Assembly: GCA_030704615.1 (NCBI GenBank)
Contig: CM060732.1
Span: 56,089,053-56,153,052 of the forward strand
DNA from: Takakia lepidozioides
Taxonomy: Eukaryota > Streptophyta > Takakiopsida > Takakiales > Takakiaceae
DNA length: 64,000 nt
Direction: 5' to 3'
Below, piece after piece: positions 56,838 to 64,000 of the stretch. Position 1 is the stretch's first letter, and each line of letters starts with the position of its first letter. The notes under the pieces were generated by a model. That model was not told where the DNA came from. It saw only the letters and a list, made by a program, of their open reading frames with translations, and ran no database searches. A program made the translations under genes and the position numbers.

Positions 56838-59252
56838 TTAGTATGTCCACTCAGTTGGGAGGCTGAGCTCAGGAACAGCAGGTTGACGCAACATGGACGG
56901 ATGGAACTTCCGGTGGGAATTGGACCAACCTTCAGCAGGAGTGGTCATGTATGGAGTTGGTGTTGAACAATTGGAAACCTGAAAATCTGCAGACGGGGGA
57001 ACATACAATTAGTACTGGCATGAAATAATGATACACATCATGACCCTGAACACAATCAACATCAGCCCTTTAAAGCACAGAATATCGAGGAGAGAAAACA
57101 TAATTAGTCATGCAACCAGCATAGAGTACACTACATTCAAAACAGATTGTATAACTACCAATCTTAAACGGTAACGAATGCAGAAACAAACAATGAGACG
57201 TCACTCACCAGAACGAATGGTGTTCGAATGCACTTGAGCACATGGCCCAGATGGGTGAGAGCGCATGTCTTCCACGTTCAAGTTCAGCACTTGGATTATC
57301 CTTGAGGGCAGCAGCACGGTTGAACACACTGTGGTCATCCAGTGGAGCATACACGTCAAACTCGGCCAAATTGTTGTGATGGGAAATAGGAAAAACATAG
57401 TATTGTCCGTATATTTGAACACTGACAGAAAAGTTTAGCATACTACAACACATCTAGAGGGCAACAACTTACGGATATCCGTGAGAACTAACCAGGTTTC
57501 CTTCTGTAGTCAGAGCCACCACCAACACAGCGAGGGAGGAAAACGCCAGTCCCGCAAGACTCACGGCCGGATCCCCCAGATCCAAGAAAAACTGCACGCA
57601 TGCCTGATCCTCCGTTGACGGCCGGAACAAGGGGCCACTGAGGGGAATTGCAGTCCGGAATCCTTCCTTGGCGATGGTGGACATTGCCAACCTTCCGTCC
57701 ACCACAACGATTGACTTGCTGTTGCTGAGGTGCTTGAGAACGATTTTCACGAGTCCATCCTGAAGATGTAGATGCAGATTTCGCTGGTGGATACTGTCGT
57801 CATCAAATAAGCAATTTCAAGTTAGTTGGCAAGCTAAGGAATTATAAGCTTCAACGAGACAGATCACAAATACTACCTTGCAGGTTCTCAACGAATGTGG
57901 AAAACATGCACGTGAAGACACATCCTTGAACATATTGCTGCCCAACATAGAGTAAACTTGACTCCCCAACCCCACCAAGGATACCAGTCACGACAGCACG
58001 CAAGATCGACGGACTTGAAACGAAAATAAGACTACTAGTGTAGCCGAATAATACCTGTCTAGGCGCAAAATTTCGCTCCTCATCTCTCATCCGAGCATTC
58101 CAGCTCCGCTGTTGGTGTGGCGCCATCGGTACAGCCCTATCTCTGGGGCTTATGCCGGATGGCACAGTAGTTGGAATAGCTTGACTTCCAGGAAAGGAAC
58201 GAAGTGGGCCTCTCCCACCAACGCATCCGACCCCTGGCATCGGGGTTTGCGAGGACTGTTGCCTCCACTGCGACTGTGCATGTTGTGGAACTTGCTGGGT
58301 AGTACGTGGAGGGAATGACATGTATCTTCGCTCCTCATTCATCTTCAGCCTGACCACCTCACCAGCAGCGGCGTACAGTAGGCCCCAGGCATCGTTCTGC
58401 GTAGCAGAGGGCGTTGATGGTGGAGAGGAAACTTGAGATGATACCCGAGAAGATCCTTTGGAACTTGAAGTGCTGGCTGACAACCAGCCTCCAGCCGACC
58501 AACTGGTTGAAAGCTTTGACTGTTGACAGAAAACCAAATACATCAGGAAAAATATTGGCAGATATCTACAGGTTCCAACACAAGCAATGACAAATCATAG
58601 GGCTTGCAAATACAATGTGTAACCAAAGCTTAGAAAAGAGAGGCTTAAAGCACAAGGCTCCTAAGAAGAGACACGTCCTGAACCCATGCGATGGTGGAAT
58701 ACATCAAGAATGCGATTTTGAACTGACAGAACACAAATCTCTGAAAGAAGTTCAGAAGCTTCCAGGTGTGACAAGACTGCAGTGAAAAGACTAATACACA
58801 TAGCCCGAAGCATGAGGCAAGCACTAAGTCTGCAGGAGAAAACCTCAGCAACAAAATACCTTGCTCCTATTAACGTCCGCAGCATTTTGAGCCTCATCTA
58901 ATTCTCCATTCCTCTCAGATGCATTTTCGTCGTCCTCTAGCATCGATTGAGCAATCTGCTCTGCCAGCCCGGCCAAGAGCTCATCGTCCTCATCGCTCTC
59001 AGTTGAAGTTGAGCAAGCAGAAGAATCCACAGGTGACGCTGAAGCTTCCGACCACAGTCGAGGAGCAGATACTTCGTGCAGATAGTCGCGTGGAGAGTGC
59101 GGGTTTCTATTTACGTAGTGAACAGCTCTTGGAGGGGAAACAGCGCCGACATTTCCATGTAGGCTTGGAGCCAACGATGTTTCCAGCGAGGGTCCATCCT
59201 CACCAATGTTAGAACGAATGAGTCCGTGCACTCTGGCTACTTCAAACGCCAT
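56838..59252 (-). CDS. Uncharacterised conserved plant protein (GVFLPR / LLPSRIIQVLNLN family)
   Basis: Five minus-strand exons join to 475 aa: 59252-58860, 58519-58055, 57793-57493, 57328-57209, 56986-56838. Conserved blocks: an acidic Ser-rich start; GLAEQIAQSMLEDDEN; SKLSTSWSAGGW with a long Ser tract; AWGLLYAAAGEVVRLKMNEE; then a Gln/Pro/Arg-rich low-complexity middle; GSGMRAVFLG...GTGVFLPRC; CSTVLLPSRIIQVLNLNVED; and the terminal ELSLPTEWTY. I remember a plant-specific family with these last three motifs, but no established function. There is no signal peptide or membrane helix, and the composition suggests a largely disordered, perhaps nuclear, regulator. The joins in phases 1 and 2 restore known motifs, which supports the model. 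Confidence 0.85.
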
Positions 59253-60950
59253 CTCTTCAACCTTTCAATACGGGATGGTGCTGGAATTGGCAGCGCTTGA
59301 GTAGGGAGGCTAACAACTACGCCACACTAAGAAATTCTCTGGCATCCATCCCTTGGGCAGGGGATAAGCTCCTCTTTGAAGAAGCTAACGCATTCAGCGA
59401 TATTGCACAAAACCTCTTCGAAAAAAATTTATTGACAGGTCATGGGAGGCATGAACAAGTCTTCAGGGCTCCCAGAAGTAGTCTTCTCAAGTTCTGGCGT
59501 CTGCCTAACCTGCAGAGGTAGCACCAAGATCACTCAGAAATATAAGTAACCTTCGGAACCATCTCCCACTTCTCCTAGGTTTCTTGACAATGTCCAGAGT
59601 CCAAGAATCGCGTGAGTTCTGCCCTCCCCATACACCGAGTGCTACGTGGCAGAAACGGTTCTTTGTTCACTTGTGGGGAAAGGCCTTTCGTCAGGTTTCA
59701 AGTGTGCAGGAGCTGAGATACACAGGAATAGTGAACGGTTCTTCTAAAGCTTGCTCCACTTGTGATACCCTTAGCTCGTTGTGTCGAGAACATATACCTC
59801 AATTTCTTGAAATGCATCTGATTTCTCAAGGGGTGAGCGAAACAAAAAGGCTTCTCTATGTCGTGCTCCGACTTGTGCACGCCCGAAGAGACTCCAGACT
59901 TTCCCCTTCCCCCGTGCAGCTCTACACGGCACTGGATGAACCCTTAGCTAGGCTCCGTCCACCTAGAAATGTAGGCCTCCTTAAAGAACAGAGAATCAGA
60001 AACTCTCAAACGAGCTCCTTACCTGACAAGGAACACCTCCAGGCAGCGAATGACAACGAGCGGAGAGCGCAAGCACTCAGTACAGAGTAACTGAGACACA
60101 GCCCAAACTCTCCCCAGCCTCTGAGACCATTACTGTTCTTGATCCTTCAAGACAACTGGATCAACAAGCACTCCAAAGAACCGTGGAGGTAAAGACAGGC
60201 TGACGATAACAGATCACGGCCCTCTACAGCTCAATAGCCTCTCTCACTCCTACACAGCTCAATAACCTCTCTCTCCTAATTCGTAAGTTTTTCCAAAGAG
60301 CTAACTCTTAGCAGTTTCAGCGAAAACCTGCAGAGTTCCCGAGATATATCTTCCGATGCCAAAACAGCAGAGGCGGGGGATGATAAGAAGAAGGCAGCAG
60401 CAGAAGCAAAGCTTACGGCAGAGGGGGGGCGGTGGAAGCCATGGCTGCAGTCTGTGGAGGCCTTCGTTTTGTATAGAGAGCGCAAGAGGGAAGCCGGTTC
60501 TTGCGGCCTGCCCTCCTTTTCAACGCCGGCAAACTTTACCGACGTCTCCTGCAACACTGCCAGCCGGCAACATCGACTCTCGATGCGATTCCCGTTAGGG
60601 TGGTTCGGGGTAAGATAGTTACTTACCAAACTACTCGAAAAGTCCGGGTTTAGTGAGTTGCTAATAAGCCGTGCTGGGGGTGGCTTAGTAGCCAATGCTT
60701 CAGCGGCCCCGTAGTTAGTTGCTATGCTGCGGGGTTAGTTATCTAGTTAGTCGGATTGGGTTAGTTGGCGGGAGCTGGATTAGGGAAGGTTCGTTGGTGG
60801 CTTTTTAGTTAGGTTGGTCGGTTAGTACTAGTATTTTCGGATTAATTTAAATTAATCATTTCAAAAAAAAAGGTGAAATAATCAGAACATTTGTCACTAC
60901 CAATTCGCATTGAATAATAAATATGGTTTTGTATGCGATTCCATAATTCT
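59253..60950. other. Upstream region of the 56.8-59.3 kb gene
   Basis: Probably holds the promoter and perhaps a 5' leader intron of the minus-strand gene. A 168-codon plus-strand frame (59584-60090) and a 139-codon minus frame (60276-60695) show no family motif. 60600-60830 is rich in GTTAGTT words. Confidence 0.35.
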
Positions 60951-61019
60951 TAAATATGGAATATGTAATGAATTCTACGAATCGGTAGGTAGAGAAGGAT
61001 AACGGCAATATAAAACCCC

Positions 61020-61265
61020 CGGCGGCAGGGTGGCGCATTCAAGAGCCGGTGAGTGACAGATCCGTTCGGGGCCCCGAAGCGGGTCGCAGAACGGGCCGGG
61101 CCGGGCGCGGCACGGGCGGCGTCGGGTGCCGTTCCGGCATCGAGTCGCCCGCCCGGCTGCCGCCGCCGCAGCCGTGGGCTCGCGGACGGAACGGATTCGA
61201 AGGAACGGCGGCATTGTTTATTTGTCGCTGGCCCGCGCGACACTGCCGGTCTGCCGTGCGGACAT
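61020..61265. other. GC-rich, CpG-rich island
   Basis: About 250 bp with dense CCG/CGG and CpG in a window that is otherwise AT-leaning; edges are sharp on the AT-rich left side (60840-61000). Frames are open on both strands because of composition. No rRNA, tRNA or protein motif recognised. Confidence 0.6.
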
Positions 61266-61299
61266 CTGCACTGGATGATGAATCATTCCATGGTGTGGA

Positions 61300-62790
61300 T
61301 GAATGTTCTCCCACAAGGAACCTCTTCGGAGACGTGCATGTAGCAGATGAATGAATGTCGGGGCGCCCATCTGTATCCCGGGAACGTTACGGCTGGATAA
61401 TTCTGGCCACTATAAATGGTTAGATTCTATACATGAATCATCGACATGAGGTTGGGTGGGGGTGCGCAAATGAATCTTTCCTATCAGTGGAATTCTATGG
61501 CCGATCCGGAAACATCGAAGTTGTTTCCTTTCCGCTCCTACCGTGTGGAATGGATGGAAGACATTCTCCATGCGTACACAATTTCGGAACATCCGTGGGC
61601 GGCAACACCGTGTACACATTGTGTTACTACTTGATGTCGACATTGTTGTTTTCGCTTCCTTTCATCGCCAAGTCACTCTTGTGCCGTGATGACAACGTTT
61701 GGTATCAATGCTTTTATGGATTGAAAAAAATTTCCGGTTTGTAGCTACGTAAATTACAAGCAAGAAACAAATTTGCCTACACAAATTGATTTCTGCGCTG
61801 GGACCCAGATCGGGTTATATATTCCCCGTCCGACATAACCTTTCCGTCCCACTATCCGTCCATCCACCCATCCATTCCCCGTTCGTCCGTTATCATCCAC
61901 GTCCACTACTTTCCAAAGCCGCTAGATGACGCTGTCTGCGAATGACGGATCGACGGCCACCTTGGGGGACCGCACGGTCGTGCAATATAGCACGCGGACA
62001 AACCACGCGGTCGGGAAATCTCCGAGTAGCGCAGCCTAACGGTGAACCACGCGGTCAGTGAATCTATGCACGCCGCTGTAGCCGCACGGTCGCGGTTGGA
62101 TGGCCTGCGTGACAACGGGTGAGCTCTACCTGACCCTCCACGCTCTGCCACGTGTGGAGCGCTGGGTGGACACAATCACTAGTGTGACCGGGCCCGCGTT
62201 TATGACACAGAGTGGACGCGCCATGACGGTGTCATCCAATGACCTCCGTCCACGCTGCATCCTCGGCTTTGGATGGTTTCCGTTCGACATTCATCCGGAA
62301 GCCTCGTCTTTAGGGTATGTAATGCGGCGGGTAGCGACGGCTGTCAGGGCGAGTTGATGGCGGGGAGTCTGCCGCCCGCCGTTTCGTATATACCTTACCT
62401 AGCCTGCGGCCTCACGTCTAATCGATATGGGACAATTCCATCGCTGCCCTTTATTTCCTGGTCCCCCCCCCCTCATCTGGCAGCCTTTGGAGCACTCATT
62501 TATCAAATGTCACACATCCCTGGCAGCGCCTCGTCGCAGATTTGAATTCACCTGGTGTGTCAGCCGCCACCTTTGTACTTGGCTCTGTCATTTCTCAACC
62601 TGCCACAAACACTAATAAACCATTTGCACGCATATATATATATACACCTACAATCATTATCGTCACAAATCAACTTACTGCTACTGTCGGACCCACTGCA
62701 ATATATAGATAGCAGGGGTCCAGCTTTTCTGCTCTCTGGATTCGAGACATGGACTTCTTAACCGGCCGATCTCCCAACTTTCCACTTTCT
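61300..62790. other. Unassigned intergenic sequence
   Basis: Contains GTCCATCCACCCATCC-type low complexity near 61850-61880 and ACCACGCGGTC repeated near 62003 and 62046, but no gene I can support. A TA repeat lies at 62630-62643. Confidence 0.35.
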
Positions 62791-62794
62791 GTTG

Positions 62795-62850
62795 CATAGG
62801 TCGGAGGTTCGACCCAACGTTGAGTGAGGTCTCACCTCTTTTCGTAGACG
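62795..62850 (+). repeat. Box B-containing tRNA-like/SINE remnant
   Basis: GGAGGTTCGACCCAACG is a good pol III box B; no convincing box A or acceptor stem around it. A similar isolated GGGTTCAAATCC occurs at 63100-63111. Confidence 0.35.
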
Positions 62851-63119
62851 TAAACTGCAGAGTAAAAGATAGGCCCAGGGGAAAGTATGTTGGGCTGTGG
62901 CACATGGATGGAGGTCCTACCGTACTGCCGCCGGCCGGTAGATCGGGCCAGCATGTTTTTCATCCATGTTAAACTTCGTCGTCCATCACTCGGCCTGCCA
63001 ACTGGATGTTTCACTTTTGAAGTAGAACTAATAACTAACTAGATACCTAATAGAATAGAACTCATACAATTTTGGTCGCCAGACCACTGGGTCACCGTGG
63101 GTTCAAATCCTCGTGAGGC

Positions 63120-64000
63120 ATATTAGAGCTAATTTGGAAGGAGGGGAAAACGAAAGCAACAAGCGAAGGTAATTGCATTCCCAACATTATCATTGCAAGG
63201 GAGGGACAGACAGGCAGGAGTAAGTGCAATAATGGGGGCATTGACAGTTCAGATCTCCAAAATCTTGCTGCATAGACTCTGGTACAACATCATTTAAGTT
63301 GGGGCCCTGCTGAATTGACCTTCTTCTCATCCCAAACTCCAATGCTTTTTCTACATTTTGACTAGGAATGGATTATGGAAATACATAAAAATATATATAA
63401 ATAAATGAAAATCAACCTAGAATATAAAAAAAAATCACTGGAAAATATCCATGGGCGTCTTAACGCAGGGCTGCTACTAGATGCGGCTTATTTATGACAG
63501 TCTCCCATAAATAATGGATTTGACAGAACAGGAAAACTCTAGTCGCTGTAAACGGGCCACCGTCGAAAGGCATCATATTATATCTCTCCCTCTCTCTTTA
63601 TATATACTTTTTTTTAAATAAAAGGGGAGGAAGCTCTATACATAATCAAATTAGCGATTAATGTTTATTATTCCGACCTTCGCCTGTGCACTACGGTCCA
63701 TTATTAACCAGAGTTATTATGATAATGAGTTAGCCTATAAGGGTAATGAAGTAATCGTCCTTGACTAGAGACTGGATGGATTTTGATATTTCAGCGAGTA
63801 AAGTTGACATGGATGGATGCAACGGATGTACACATGTACTTATTACTACTCTCGAGATAAGACACCGAAATTAGATAATCATGTGTGATAATAAGTGACA
63901 TAAATGCTAGAAAGAGCTTAAACAAGTGAGATATGTAGAATAAAGAAAGAAGAAAACTACAAGTTACCATGTCAGTTCTGGAAAAAGGATCCAATATAGG
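63120..64000. other. AT-rich sequence to the window end, nothing recognised
   Basis: Simple A/T-rich stretches and short frames only; no gene, repeat family or RNA gene supported. Confidence 0.4.

Noticed and set aside
59584-60090. 168-codon plus-strand open frame
   Set aside because: No recognisable motif, no linked exons, and composition like the surrounding upstream region; it overlaps the probable 5' region of the minus-strand gene.
61020-61265. Ribosomal RNA or spacer sequence
   Set aside because: Composition is suggestive, but no conserved rRNA segment could be recognised.
61039-61354. Overlapping 90-100 codon frames on both strands
   Set aside because: Long frames follow from high GC and lack of stop codons; none has a motif.
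62100-62357. 85-codon plus-strand frame
   Set aside because: No signal peptide, domain or splice partner.
63060-63130. Possible tRNA gene around GGGTTCAAATCC
   Set aside because: The T-arm does not pair well and no acceptor or D arm could be folded; treated as a SINE remnant at most.

Overview
The window reads as nuclear DNA of a green plant. The genes have many short introns with canonical GT/AG sites, plastid-targeted products (a GNAT acetyltransferase end, a PAP/fibrillin, an organelle-type asparaginyl-tRNA synthetase), a COP9 signalosome subunit and plant-type Ty1/copia and chromovirus (Ty3/gypsy) elements. A metallo-beta-lactamase-type NAPE-PLD gene, together with the compact introns, suggests a non-seed lineage such as a moss, other bryophyte, lycophyte or streptophyte alga. 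This placement is inference; no species is recognised. All exon models were read by eye from open frames, splice sites, frame continuity and remembered protein families, not from transcripts.

Genes, left to right: (1) 1-87, 3' end of a plastid GNAT (NSI/SNAT-like) gene, + strand. (2) 1443-3433 +, RMT2-type arginine N-methyltransferase with N-terminal ankyrin repeats, 3 exons, 328 aa. (3) 4314-10602 +, asparagine--tRNA ligase with a transit-peptide-like extension, 15 exons, 631 aa. (4) 13282-13602 -, small secreted Val/Asp-rich protein. (5) 18525-22439 -, PAP/fibrillin plastid lipid-associated protein, 9 exons, 301 aa. (6) 26505-30108 +, COP9 signalosome subunit 1, 6 exons, 425 aa. (7) 33223-39180 +, NAPE-PLD-like metallo-hydrolase, 14 exons, 397 aa. 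(8) 56838-59252 -, uncharacterised plant-specific protein, 5 exons, 475 aa. They look like independent housekeeping genes on both strands, not a cluster or operon.

Between the genes lies layered mobile DNA. 13.9-15.3 kb holds inverted repeats and a poly-C tract. 22.77-26.16 kb holds two head-to-tail elements with Helitron-like ends (5' TC, 3' CTAG, inserted between A and T) carrying internal tandem repeats; a solo LTR with a 5-bp target duplication lies inside the first. 31.3-32.2 kb has a cluster of foldback hairpins. SINE-like tRNA-derived repeats are scattered.

41.6-51.5 kb is a nested transposon complex. A degenerate Ty1/copia element was split by a CACTA-like MITE (GAT duplication) and by a 7.1-kb chromovirus (ATTTG duplication), and removing both rejoins copia coding sequence. 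The solo LTR at 24.4 kb belongs to the same chromovirus family. 51.6-55.6 kb holds another Helitron-like copy, a second copia remnant with its 3' LTR, and LINE-like fragments. 59.3-64 kb has no gene I can support, but includes a sharply bounded GC-rich block near 61 kb.
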